Below, in pieces: positions 18,314 through 26,764 of a stretch of 64,000 nt of DNA. The DNA is from Flavobacteriaceae bacterium (GTDB lineage: Bacteria; Bacteroidota; Bacteroidia; Flavobacteriales; Weeksellaceae): contig JAUMXI010000001.1 in the NCBI GenBank assembly GCA_030529185.1, positions 108,655-172,654 of the forward strand, read 5' to 3'. A model generated the notes under the pieces. That model was given only the letters and a program-made list of their open reading frames with translations, had not been told where the DNA came from and ran no database searches. Position 1 is the first letter of the stretch. The number at the start of each line of letters is the position of its first letter. A program made the translations under genes and the position numbers.

Positions 18314-18342
18314 AAAAGTCTTCTAAATTTCAGAAGACTTTT
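18314..18342. terminator. Bidirectional terminator between rluD and murG
   Basis: Perfect 11-bp stem (18314-18324 with 18332-18342), loop AAATTTC, with A- and T-rich flanks on both sides. It overlaps the murG stop codon and serves the two convergent genes. Confidence 0.7.
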
Positions 18343-19438
18343 ATAATAATCTCAATATCTCCTCTACGATTTCTTCTGTGGCTTTAGGTTTGGCGAATAG
18401 TTTTAGGTTTTCGGACATTTCTTGGCGTAAGGTTTCGTTTTCGCAAATTTCCATTAAAGTATCCCAAAATTTCTCTTTCATTTCAGTATCTTTTACCATT
18501 TTGGAAGCGTTTTTTTGAACCAAATTCAAGGCGTTTTTGGTTTGATGATCTTCGGCAGCGAAAGGAAAAGGCACTAATAAAATGGGTTTCCCCACGACTG
18601 CCAATTCTGAAATGGCAATGGCTCCTGCGCGAGAAACAATCACATCGGTAGCAGAATACGCCAATGGCATATCGGAAATAAATTCACTTTTTAGCAATTC
18701 GTAATTGGCGATTGGCGATTGGCAATTATAGTTTTTCCCTGTTTGCCAAATCAGTTGGTAGTCTTTTTCTATTAATTTTTCGGCGTAAGTGTCCCAAGCG
18801 TCATTCAATGTTTTTGAACCTAATGAACCACCTATGGAAAGTATCGTTAATTTACTTTTATCTAAACCTAATTTTTCTTTGGCAGTCGCTGTATCTATTA
18901 AATCGGTGATGATATTTTTACGAATGGGATTTCCGAGGAAAAGCGTTTTGGTATTGCCGAAAAATTTTTCCATATCGGGATAGGCAGTAAAAACGGCTTT
19001 TGCTCTTTTGGAAAGAAAAATATTGGTTTTCCCAGGCAGTGAATTCTGCTCTTGAATGAAAATAGGAATTCCCATTTGCGAAGCGACAAACAGAGCGGGA
19101 CCACTCGCAAATCCGCCTGTTCCTACCGCAAAATCAGGGTTAAAGTTTTTAATGATTTGCCTTGCTTTTAACAAAGAGGAAATAATTTTGAAAGGCAATT
19201 TAAGATTCGCTAAGAGATGACTTCGGTTAAATCCAGCAATGTTCAGCCCTTCAATTCTAAATCCCGTTTGTGGCACTTTTTCCATTTCCATTTTGCCTTT
19301 CGCCCCGATGAAAAGGAACTCTGCATTTGGGTGTTGCTTTTGTATCTCTTGTGCAATGGCTATCGCTGGGAAAATATGCCCACCCGTACCTCCGCCACTC
19401 ATTAAGACACGAAGATTTTTTTTATTTTTATTTTGCAT
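18341..19438 (-). CDS. murG: UDP-N-acetylglucosamine--undecaprenyl-PP-MurNAc-pentapeptide GlcNAc transferase
   Basis: Inner-leaflet enzyme converting lipid I to lipid II. 365 residues. The N-terminal GGGTGGHIFPA loop binds the lipid phosphates, and the C-terminal half has SIGGSLGSKTLND and the UDP-GlcNAc site around SRAGAIAISELAVVGKP. Between them, QTGKNYNCQSPIANYELL is encoded partly by a threefold 7-bp repeat and looks like an inserted loop. Last gene of the dcw run here: murC, ftsQ, ftsA and ftsZ do not follow. A gap of 83 nt separates it from ftsW. Confidence 0.96.
   Translation of the reverse strand: MQNKNKKNLRVLMSGGGTGGHIFPAIAIAQEIQKQHPNAEFLFIGAKGKMEMEKVPQTGFRIEGLNIAGFNRSHLLANLKLPFKIISSLLKARQIIKNFNPDFAVGTGGFASGPALFVASQMGIPIFIQEQNSLPGKTNIFLSKRAKAVFTAYPDMEKFFGNTKTLFLGNPIRKNIITDLIDTATAKEKLGLDKSKLTILSIGGSLGSKTLNDAWDTYAEKLIEKDYQLIWQTGKNYNCQSPIANYELLKSEFISDMPLAYSATDVIVSRAGAIAISELAVVGKPILLVPFPFAAEDHQTKNALNLVQKNASKMVKDTEMKEKFWDTLMEICENETLRQEMSENLKLFAKPKATEEIVEEILRLL
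18704..18724. repeat. Tandem 7-bp repeat inside murG
   Basis: Three consecutive heptamers, ATTGGCG, ATTGGCG and ATTGGCA, 21 bp in all and therefore frame-neutral. They encode the central part of a loop (CQSPIAN on the minus strand) not expected in MurG. Confidence 0.8.
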
Positions 19439-19521
19439 TTTTTATAAACTTTAGTGAGATAATTGAATATTAATTAATCTCAATTTGGAGTTTTTGTTGA
19501 GTGAAAACGAAGTTTCGTTTT

Positions 19522-20742
19522 TTAAGCAATGTCGGTAATTTTTTCAAATTTTTGTTTTTTACCTATTCCTTCTTCGTTTCTCATTTGTATTCTTGAGCTG
19601 ATATTGAGAACAATGCCCAGCTGAACATAAGTGACCAACATAGAGGTTCCTCCATAGCTAATAAGAGGCAAGGGCTGTCCCGTCACGGGGAAAATGCCGA
19701 TAGCAACGGAAATATTTATTGCCAATTGAACAAATAGCATTACTCCAATGGATAGAACCAATAATGAGCCAAAAAAACTTGAAGTATTCCTAGCTATCAT
19801 AATTATCCTGACCAAAATGATAGTGTAGAAGAGAAAAATAAAAGAACCACCGAATAATCCATATTCCTCTATGATAATAGCGAAAATAAAATCTGATGCA
19901 GATTGAGGAAGGACTTGTTTCAAGGCACTCTTTCCAGGACCTTGACCCGAAATTCCTCCGTGCACTATGGCGGCTTCTGCTCTTTCAGCTTGGTAATTAT
20001 TTCCTCCATCTTTTAAAAAGCTCTCTATTCTGCTTTTCCAAGTATGAACCCTATTACTTCCCGGTAGCCAGTCTGTGTATAATGCGGCAGAGCAATATAA
20101 TAGAACCAAAAGTGCGGTACCTCCAAAAAAAACACTGATATATTTCAAGGAGAGTTGCCCCAATATCATCACCACGATGGACACAAGGAGAATGATACCT
20201 GCAGTAGAACCATTGTCTTTTAAAATGATACCTGATATTACAGTGATGGGTAAAAATAGTTGCCAAAAATGAGCTTTGAAATTTTTAGGTTGAAATTTTT
20301 TACTAGCAAGATAGCTACAAATATAAATGATGAGAGAAAGATAGATGAAAACAGAAGGTTGAATCTGAACTCCTTCTGTAATTTTAACCCATCGTGAAGC
20401 ACTCGCTCCACTGATTTCCTGACCAGAAACCGCAGCCCAAATCAGAAGTGCAAAAAACAAAGGTAATGCAAGGAATTTATTTAACCTCCCAAAGTATTCA
20501 TATTTTATTACCAGGAGCAACCTCATTACTAATAAACCTGCCAAAATAAATAAGAAGTGCTTTCTGGTATGGTCTATTACCGTTTTTTCATCATTGATAA
20601 CTTCCAAATTAGTAGAAGCTGAAAAGATATAAACAATAGATGTTATTGAGAGAAATAAAGTACATATCCATAATATTAAATCGCCTCTTGGGAGAATTAT
20701 TTGTGCTATATTCTTAAGTTGTTCTAATTTCTTATTACTCAT
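19522..20742 (-). CDS. ftsW: Cell-division SEDS glycosyltransferase FtsW
   Basis: 406-residue SEDS-family membrane protein with about ten helices, polymerising lipid II at the septum with the partner transpeptidase FtsI (also in this cluster). Family motifs: YIFSAS after the first helix, GASASRWVKI, LKDNGSTAG, the extracytoplasmic GSNRVHTW, and the C-terminal GGTSMLVTYVQLGI. Position between murD and murG is the normal dcw place and argues for FtsW rather than RodA. A perfect 8-bp inverted repeat lies right after the stop (19504-19521). Confidence 0.94.
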   Translation of the reverse strand: MSNKKLEQLKNIAQIILPRGDLILWICTLFLSITSIVYIFSASTNLEVINDEKTVIDHTRKHFLFILAGLLVMRLLLVIKYEYFGRLNKFLALPLFFALLIWAAVSGQEISGASASRWVKITEGVQIQPSVFIYLSLIIYICSYLASKKFQPKNFKAHFWQLFLPITVISGIILKDNGSTAGIILLVSIVVMILGQLSLKYISVFFGGTALLVLLYCSAALYTDWLPGSNRVHTWKSRIESFLKDGGNNYQAERAEAAIVHGGISGQGPGKSALKQVLPQSASDFIFAIIIEEYGLFGGSFIFLFYTIILVRIIMIARNTSSFFGSLLVLSIGVMLFVQLAINISVAIGIFPVTGQPLPLISYGGTSMLVTYVQLGIVLNISSRIQMRNEEGIGKKQKFEKITDIA

Positions 20743-20761
20743 TATTTTAGTTTTTTCAGAA

Positions 20762-22093
20762 TTAAATTTTTTTCATTACTTCAGCTTTGAATTTTCTTCC
20801 TCTGTCTTCATAGTTTTGGAACAAATCAAAACTCGCACAGCAAGGCGAGAGCAAAACATTATCTCCTTTTTGGGCAATACTTTTGGCAATTTTCACGCAT
20901 TCTTTCAAACTTGATGTGCTATAAATTTGCTCTTTTTTATCTCGGAAAAATCTGATAATCTTATCGTTATCCACTCCAAGGCAAATAATGGCTTTTACTT
21001 TCTTTTTGACTAAATCTTCAATTTCAGTGTAATCATTGCCTTTATCCTCACCGCCTACAATCCAAATGGTAGGATTTTGCATACTCTCCAAAGCGAAATA
21101 AGTGGCATTCACATTCGTTGCTTTGCTATCGTTGATGTATTTTACGCCGTCAATTTCCGCAAAAGACTCTAAACGATGTTCTACTGCTTGAAAAGTCATC
21201 AAGGATTGTTTTAATTCTTCATTGTTGATATTGAGTAAATTAGCTATAATACTCGTTGCCAAGCAATTAGAAATATTATGATTCCCCTCTAATGGAAGTT
21301 CATCAATCTTCATTGAAAATTCATCTTGCAACTTTACGAAAATTTTATCTTCCGTAGCGTATGCTCCCCTTTCCATTTTTTGATTTAACGAAAAGGCAAT
21401 CGGTTGGGCTTTAATATTGATTTGTTGAAGAATTTTTTGCGTCATCTCATCATCTTGATTATAAATGAAAAAATGTTCATTGTGTTGGTTTTCAGTAATT
21501 CTGAATTTAGCCAACGCATATTCTTCGTAATTGTAATTATATTGGTCAAGATGGTCGGGCGAAAGGTTGAGCAAAAGCGAGATGTGCGGACAAAAATGCT
21601 GAATATCATCAAGTTGAAAACTGCTGATTTCCAGTATATAATAATCGTAATTTTCATCTGCTACTTGCTTGGCAAAACTCGTTCCGATATTCCCTCCGAG
21701 TCCGACATTCAATCCTGCATTTTTCAAAATATGATAAACCAGCGAAGTGGTGGTCGTTTTCCCATTGCTCCCCGTAATGGCGATGATTTTCGCTGTTGTA
21801 AATTCCGAAGCGAATTCTATTTCCGAAGACAAACGAGTGCCTTTTTCCTTGATTTTCTGTATAATTTCTGACTTTTTGGGAATGCCAGGGCTTTTAATCA
21901 CCCAATCTGCCGAAAGGATACGCTCCTCATCGTGATTGTTTTCCTCGTATTCTATATTATTTTCGGAGAAGAGTTTTTTATACTCCTCCTTGATTTGTCC
22001 CTTATCCGAAACAAACACCTGAAAACCTTTGGATTTTGCCAAATATGCTGCTCCAAAACCACTTTCTCCTCCTCCTAATATAACGATGTTCAT
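20762..22093 (-). CDS. murD: UDP-N-acetylmuramoyl-L-alanine--D-glutamate ligase
   Basis: Mur ligase adding D-Glu to UDP-MurNAc-L-Ala. From ATG 22093 the protein begins MNIVILGGGESGFG, the expected N-terminal UDP-binding Rossmann segment, and is 443 residues, the family length. The open frame continues upstream to an ATG at 22198, adding 35 residues with no counterpart in MurD that I know; I treat them as leader, but a longer protein is possible. ATP site: ITGSNGKTTTTSL; later VEHRLESF, NDSKATN and LLSPCCASFD are typical. Confidence 0.95.
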   Translation of the reverse strand: MNIVILGGGESGFGAAYLAKSKGFQVFVSDKGQIKEEYKKLFSENNIEYEENNHDEERILSADWVIKSPGIPKKSEIIQKIKEKGTRLSSEIEFASEFTTAKIIAITGSNGKTTTTSLVYHILKNAGLNVGLGGNIGTSFAKQVADENYDYYILEISSFQLDDIQHFCPHISLLLNLSPDHLDQYNYNYEEYALAKFRITENQHNEHFFIYNQDDEMTQKILQQINIKAQPIAFSLNQKMERGAYATEDKIFVKLQDEFSMKIDELPLEGNHNISNCLATSIIANLLNINNEELKQSLMTFQAVEHRLESFAEIDGVKYINDSKATNVNATYFALESMQNPTIWIVGGEDKGNDYTEIEDLVKKKVKAIICLGVDNDKIIRFFRDKKEQIYSTSSLKECVKIAKSIAQKGDNVLLSPCCASFDLFQNYEDRGRKFKAEVMKKI

Positions 22094-22237
22094 AGGATTA
22101 TCTATTACACATTCTATTTGCCCATAAGGTGTAGATATTGTTTCAATGATGCTGATGTTTCCATCATCGGATTTTGTATGAGGCGTTTTGTGTATCATTT
22201 TTATATTTTTTGTTTTCCCTCTATTAATAAAATTGAT

Positions 22238-23473
22238 TTATCTCACTTTCAAAGTTATCAAACAAATAATTGCTAAAAGAATGCCGATGATAATCATTCT
22301 ATTCACGATTTTACTTTCGTGATAACCGCTCTTCTGATAATGGTGATGAAGAGGCGACATTTTGAAAAGTCGGTTGTTTTGAGCGTATTCCAAGCCGTAT
22401 TTTCTTTTTCGGTATTTGAAAACCACTACTTGCAAAACCACCGATAGATTTTCAATCAAGAAAATACCACAAAGTATAGGAATGAGCAATTCTTTTCTCA
22501 AAATAATCGCTAAAACAGCAATCACTCCGCCCAGCATTAAGCTTCCTGTATCGCCCATAAATACTTGGGCTGGGTAGGTATTATACCAAAAAAATCCGAT
22601 AACTGCCCCTACCATTGCGATAGCAAAAATAGTCACTTCCCCTGTATTAGGAAGGAACATAATATTCAGATAATCAGCGAAAATAATATTCCCTGAAACA
22701 TAAGCGAAAAATGCCAAAGTAAGGAGAATAATGCTACTTGTTCCCGCTGCCAAACCATCAATTCCGTCTGTGATGTTTGCCCCATTGGAAACTGCCGTCA
22801 CGATGAAAATAACTGCTGGAATAAAGACCACCCACGCCCACTCTTTGGCATCTTTTTCATCCATCCAGAAGAGGATTTTGCTGTAATCAAATTCATTGTT
22901 TTTAATGAAAGGCACCGTGGAGATTTGAGCTTTTTCTTCGGAGGAGAATTTTTCGGTAATATTTTGCACAGCGATTGCGTCTGGGTACTCTCTTTTAATG
23001 GTAATGTTTTCGTGGAAATACATCGTGGTACCAACGATTAGCCCTAAGCCAACTTGTCCAACAATCTTAAATTTTCCGCTCAATCCATCTTTATTTTTTT
23101 TGATTTTCTTTAAATAATCATCAATAAAGCCAATTGCCCCCATCCAAATAACGGAAACCATCAGTAAAATAATATAAATATTGCTAATTTGGGTAAATAA
23201 AAGCACGGGGATAAGCGTAGCGATGATGATGATGAGTCCGCCCATTGTTGGGGTACCTTCTTTTTGTTTTTGTCCATCAAGCCCAAGGTCGCGAACCAGT
23301 TCGCCCATTTGTTTAGTGCGAAGGAAATTGATGATTTTTTTTCCAAAAACAAGGGCTATCCATAAGGAAAGCAATACTGCCATTCCTGCACGGAACGAAA
23401 TGTATTTTAATAAACCTAAACCTGGTATATGTATTCCTTGACTCGTTAAATATTCGTATAAGTAGTATAGCAT
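22238..23473 (-). CDS. mraY: Phospho-N-acetylmuramoyl-pentapeptide transferase
   Basis: Ten-helix membrane enzyme making lipid I from UDP-MurNAc-pentapeptide and undecaprenyl phosphate. 411 residues, longer than E. coli (360) because of an extra segment between residues about 165 and 215, as in other Bacteroidota. Motifs: [31 protein letters not shown] and the histidine-rich [16 protein letters not shown]. It stands between murD and an intruding glycosyltransferase gene instead of directly after murE. Confidence 0.96.
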   Translation of the reverse strand: MLYYLYEYLTSQGIHIPGLGLLKYISFRAGMAVLLSLWIALVFGKKIINFLRTKQMGELVRDLGLDGQKQKEGTPTMGGLIIIIATLIPVLLFTQISNIYIILLMVSVIWMGAIGFIDDYLKKIKKNKDGLSGKFKIVGQVGLGLIVGTTMYFHENITIKREYPDAIAVQNITEKFSSEEKAQISTVPFIKNNEFDYSKILFWMDEKDAKEWAWVVFIPAVIFIVTAVSNGANITDGIDGLAAGTSSIILLTLAFFAYVSGNIIFADYLNIMFLPNTGEVTIFAIAMVGAVIGFFWYNTYPAQVFMGDTGSLMLGGVIAVLAIILRKELLIPILCGIFLIENLSVVLQVVVFKYRKRKYGLEYAQNNRLFKMSPLHHHYQKSGYHESKIVNRMIIIGILLAIICLITLKVR

Positions 23474-23504
23474 TTTTTATTGATTTTTTTATCAAGAATA
23501 ATTT

Positions 23505-24443
23505 TTACTTCTTCAATTTGGTTAAAAATTTTTTGATTACAAATTTAATATTATTCATTTTTCCTAAAAACTTATTTTTATAATAATTCTTGTCTGGGGA
23601 TAGTCTGTATAATAAAGATTGTTTTGTTTCTTTTCCTCTATACAGCATATGATCTAATAAATCTCTATGAGATGCTCTAAATTTGATTATAGGTTTGGGA
23701 TAAAAAGCATCTTTTGATTTATTAAATAGGAAAATATTCCATAATTCGTAGTATTTCACCCAAAGGTTGAATGTATAATAATGAGCAGATTCAGAGGCGT
23801 TCAACATTAGAATTCTATAATTATCATTTTCAATCATTATTTTCATAGCAGAAAGATAAGCTAATAGATAATCAACCATTTCTCCTTTCATTCCTTGTAT
23901 TTTATCAATATCATTTTTTATATCTTTGTAATAATTATAGGGGGGGGGTAAATGTATTGATTTATAGCAGGATACGAATTCGTTATACCAGTCGGTAATA
24001 AATTCATTCCCTTTGGGTGCGGCTAAAAAATAAGTTTCTAATATTGGTCTTTCATTGTTTGTAGTGATAAATTCTGCGTAAAAACCTATAACATCTGTAT
24101 GATACTGGTTTTTGAGTTTGTACACCCAGTCAAGGTTTTCAGTAAGTAATATGCTAGCATCCATCCAGATACCTCCATAAGTTCTCAGCAAATCCAATCT
24201 GATAACATCGGAGTAGTTTGCTATGGGTAGATGTTGGTTTTTTTCTATAATATTGGGAAGAAACTTTTTTATGGATTTATTATCTAAAATATTAATTTGA
24301 TATTCTGGTAAAACATCATAGACTTTAGCTATACATCTTTCTACGAGTAAAGATTTTTGACCTTCCCAATACATCCATATAATGCGAGGAATTTCTTCTT
24401 TATTTTCCTTTCCTTTTCCCCAAAAAATTTTATTTACATTCAT
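23505..24443 (-). CDS. Capsular polysaccharide-type glycosyltransferase (GT32-like fold)
   Basis: 312 residues from ATG 24443. The longer frame (24476) would overlap murE, so I prefer 24443, which leaves an 11-nt gap. The core IPRIIWMYWEGQ and YSDVIRLDLLRTYGGIWMDAS (split here as 77-87 and 88-97) is the Caps_synth/DXD glycosyltransferase signature, with Asp95 as probable metal ligand. It would transfer a sugar during capsule or O-antigen-like synthesis at the cytoplasmic face. The gene is clearly lower in G+C than murE and mraY and contains a C9 tract, both suggesting a transferred, switchable gene. Donor and acceptor are unknown. Confidence 0.85.
   Translation of the reverse strand: MNVNKIFWGKGKENKEEIPRIIWMYWEGQKSLLVERCIAKVYDVLPEYQINILDNKSIKKFLPNIIEKNQHLPIANYSDVIRLDLLRTYGGIWMDASILLTENLDWVYKLKNQYHTDVIGFYAEFITTNNERPILETYFLAAPKGNEFITDWYNEFVSCYKSIHLPPPYNYYKDIKNDIDKIQGMKGEMVDYLLAYLSAMKIMIENDNYRILMLNASESAHYYTFNLWVKYYELWNIFLFNKSKDAFYPKPIIKFRASHRDLLDHMLYRGKETKQSLLYRLSPDKNYYKNKFLGKMNNIKFVIKKFLTKLKK
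23940..23948 (-). repeat. C9 homopolymer tract inside the glycosyltransferase gene
   Basis: Nine consecutive G on the plus strand, read as CCC CCC CCC (Pro166-168) in the gene. In a gene this A/T-rich a run of nine C is very unlikely by chance and is typical of contingency loci. Confidence 0.9.
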
Positions 24444-24454
24444 AATATTATAAA

Positions 24455-25915
24455 TTATTTGCCCATTATTTTCCAAAGTTTGGTAATTACTTCCTTGTCA
24501 TCAAAATGGTGTTTTACGCCGTTGATGTCTTGGTAAGTTTCGTGCCCTTTTCCTGCGACTAAAACAATATCGCGGGATTCAGCAAATTTTATCGCCATTT
24601 TAATGGCTTCTTTTCTATCGGCAATCACCGTGTATTTACTGAAATTCTGTGGTTCAACACCAGCTTCTATATCCTTAATAATTTGTGCTGGGTCTTCTGT
24701 TCGTGGGTTATCGGAAGTGATGATGCTGAGCGTAGCTTTTCTCGTGGCAACTTTTCCCATTTCTGGGCGTTTTTCCTTGTCGCGGTCGCCTCCACAACCG
24801 AAAACGCAAATCAATCTTTCGTTTTTGGTGCGAATTTCATTAATGCTGTCCAAAATATTTTCCAGAGCATCAGGCGTGTGGGCATAATCCACCACAAAGA
24901 CAATTCCTCCCTCAGATTTCATCGTTTCAAATCTTCCATTCACTCTTTTTAATTGGGAAATCGCTTGAAGAATTTCATTATCCTCAAAACCTAATTCTTT
25001 GGCAATGGCGAATACCAGAAGCAAATTATAAACATTGAATTTTCCCGTTAAAGTCGTCCAAAATTCCTTTCCGTTGAAGTTCAAAAGCATTCCGTTGAAA
25101 TCTACTTCCAAGAGTTTTCCGTGATAATCCGCCAAAGTTTTTTGGGCATAAGAACGCTTTTGTGCCTTGGTATTTTGGAGCATTACCAAACCATTTTTAT
25201 CATCAATATTGGTGATGGCAACAGCGGTTTCTGGCAATTCATCAAAGAATTTTTTCTTGGTGTTGAGGTATTCCAAAAAGGTTTTATGATAATCCAAATG
25301 GTCGTGCGTAATGTTCGTAAATCCAGCCACTTTGAAATTCAACCCGTTGATTCTTCCCTGGTGAATGCCGTGTGAACTCACCTCCATAAAAGCATATTCG
25401 CAACCTTTTTCTACTGCTTGGGCAAGGATTTTATTCAGTGTTAAAACATCGGGCGTGGTGTGCGTAGAAGGGAAAATTTCATTGCCGATACGATATTCCA
25501 CCGTAGAAATCAATGCTGATGAATATCCCAAATTTTGGAAAACATCAAATAAAAGAGTCGCCACCGAGGTTTTTCCATTAGTGCCAGTAATGCCGATTAG
25601 GTTTAATTTTTCTGATGGATTTCCGTAGAAATTACTCGCCAATTGACCCAAAATTGTCGCGGAATTTTCCACTTGAATGTAAGTGATGTTTTCTGTTTTT
25701 TCTTCTGGTAAATCTTCGCAAACAATTGTTTTTGCCCCTTTCTCAATCGCTGAATTGATAAAAGAATGTCCATCGGCAACCGTTCCTTTTATGGCAATGT
25801 AAAGCGAATTTTCAGTTGCTTTTCGGCTGTCAAAAACAATCTCGGAAATTTTCTTTTCCGTTGAGCCAATGCTCTTTATTATGGTGATTTTATTTAAAAT
25901 TTGACTTAAATTCAT
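24455..25915 (-). CDS. murE: UDP-MurNAc-L-Ala-D-Glu--2,6-diaminopimelate ligase
   Basis: Adds meso-diaminopimelate as third stem residue. 486 residues. ATP-binding GITGTNGKTSVATLL is followed by the substrate motif DNPRTEDP; DNPR is the signature of DAP-specific rather than lysine-specific MurE, so the peptidoglycan is DAP type. The order in the cluster is normal upstream (ftsI, one membrane protein, murE) but the gene downstream is a foreign-looking glycosyltransferase rather than mraY. Confidence 0.96.
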   Translation of the reverse strand: MNLSQILNKITIIKSIGSTEKKISEIVFDSRKATENSLYIAIKGTVADGHSFINSAIEKGAKTIVCEDLPEEKTENITYIQVENSATILGQLASNFYGNPSEKLNLIGITGTNGKTSVATLLFDVFQNLGYSSALISTVEYRIGNEIFPSTHTTPDVLTLNKILAQAVEKGCEYAFMEVSSHGIHQGRINGLNFKVAGFTNITHDHLDYHKTFLEYLNTKKKFFDELPETAVAITNIDDKNGLVMLQNTKAQKRSYAQKTLADYHGKLLEVDFNGMLLNFNGKEFWTTLTGKFNVYNLLLVFAIAKELGFEDNEILQAISQLKRVNGRFETMKSEGGIVFVVDYAHTPDALENILDSINEIRTKNERLICVFGCGGDRDKEKRPEMGKVATRKATLSIITSDNPRTEDPAQIIKDIEAGVEPQNFSKYTVIADRKEAIKMAIKFAESRDIVLVAGKGHETYQDINGVKHHFDDKEVITKLWKIMGK

Positions 25916-25922
25916 TTTGAAA

Positions 25923-26471
25923 TTATTGTAATTTATGTTTATTCCATTTGTTTTTTACCAAATCTCTGAGTTTATCAGAAGGCATATCCAACTCGTTAAT
26001 ATTGATAACTATCGGAGTTTGATGCTTGGCGTTGTTTTCTCTCAAAAGTTTTTTCAATTTAAAATTCGCTGAAACTTTGTTGATGTATTCTAACGGATTT
26101 TTTACTTTAATAATAAGATGTTGCGACCAAAATTTATTTTTCAACCCTACAAATTCTATATCTTCCCAAGGAATAATTCCTAATTCTTTGAATTGTAGGA
26201 GTTCTGTAATTCCTTTTTCATTAAGTGTAAGAGCAATTTTAGAAACTTTATCTTGCTTCAATAATTTGAAAAAATCGGTTATGAATGTCCCCAAATAGAC
26301 GATAAAGAAAAGAGTAATTACTGTTTTGTAAGGTTGTTCATTAAAGATATCTTTTTCTAAATGTTCAGCGAAAAACGCTTTATATGAAATATACGCCACA
26401 AAAAGTAATTTTAAACTTAATTGCCACCAAGTGGGTTTTTCTATATTGCGTAATTTTATTTGCTTGTCCAT
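25923..26471 (-). CDS. Membrane protein with PH-like domain (STM3941-like), unknown function
   Basis: 182 residues: two membrane helices (about 17-35 and 48-67), then a cytoplasmic beta-rich domain with the pattern LTLNEKGITELLQF... IPWEDIEFVGL, resembling the bacterial PH-like STM3941 family. The role is unknown. Its ATG overlaps the last TAA of the old ftsI frame (TAATG at 26473-26469), showing that it was once coupled to full-length ftsI. It is not part of the standard dcw cluster. Confidence 0.7.
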   Translation of the reverse strand: MDKQIKLRNIEKPTWWQLSLKLLFVAYISYKAFFAEHLEKDIFNEQPYKTVITLFFIVYLGTFITDFFKLLKQDKVSKIALTLNEKGITELLQFKELGIIPWEDIEFVGLKNKFWSQHLIIKVKNPLEYINKVSANFKLKKLLRENNAKHQTPIVININELDMPSDKLRDLVKNKWNKHKLQ

Positions 26472-26764
26472 TAATTTTGCAATTTTAAGTAAATTTTTTG
26501 GTCTTTTTTGATAAGTGTTCCAGCCGTTGGAAATTGTTCCACGATTTTTCCTACGCCTTTGTATTCTACGCGATACCCTAAATTTTCCAATTGTGGCACT
26601 ACGCTTTTTCCTATCAATCCAGCTAAATTCGGCATTTGTCCGTTTCGGATAGTGATTTTAGGTGTTGGAGTCGCTATTTTACTTAAATCAACTTTTCTGG
26701 CTTGATTGGTTTGTTTTTTTTGATTTTAAGTTGTTTTTAGGAATGTTTTTGACGCAAATTCTTT
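26471..26764 (-). pseudogene. ftsI: Detached PASTA tail of ftsI, in frame after two TAA codons
   Basis: Directly after the ftsI stop (TAA at 26767-26765) the same frame continues with KEFASKTFLKTT, a second TAA (26728-26726), a 40-residue linker and a complete PASTA domain (from QMPNLAGLIG to IYLKLQN), ending in TAA at 26473-26471. With both stops read through, the gene would be 666 codons, the usual length of flavobacterial FtsI. No start codon serves the tail except an internal ATG at the PASTA edge. The intact tail implies recent loss, readthrough, or sequence error. Confidence 0.82.

Noticed and set aside
19504..19521. Terminator between ftsW and murG
   Set aside because: AAAACGAA/TTCGTTTT is a perfect small hairpin, but no T-run follows outside the stem, and murG needs transcription from upstream. 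It is kept only as an inverted repeat mentioned with ftsW.
23505..24443. Frameshifted pseudogene at the C9 tract
   Set aside because: With nine C the frame is open from start to stop and full length, so the gene is currently intact.
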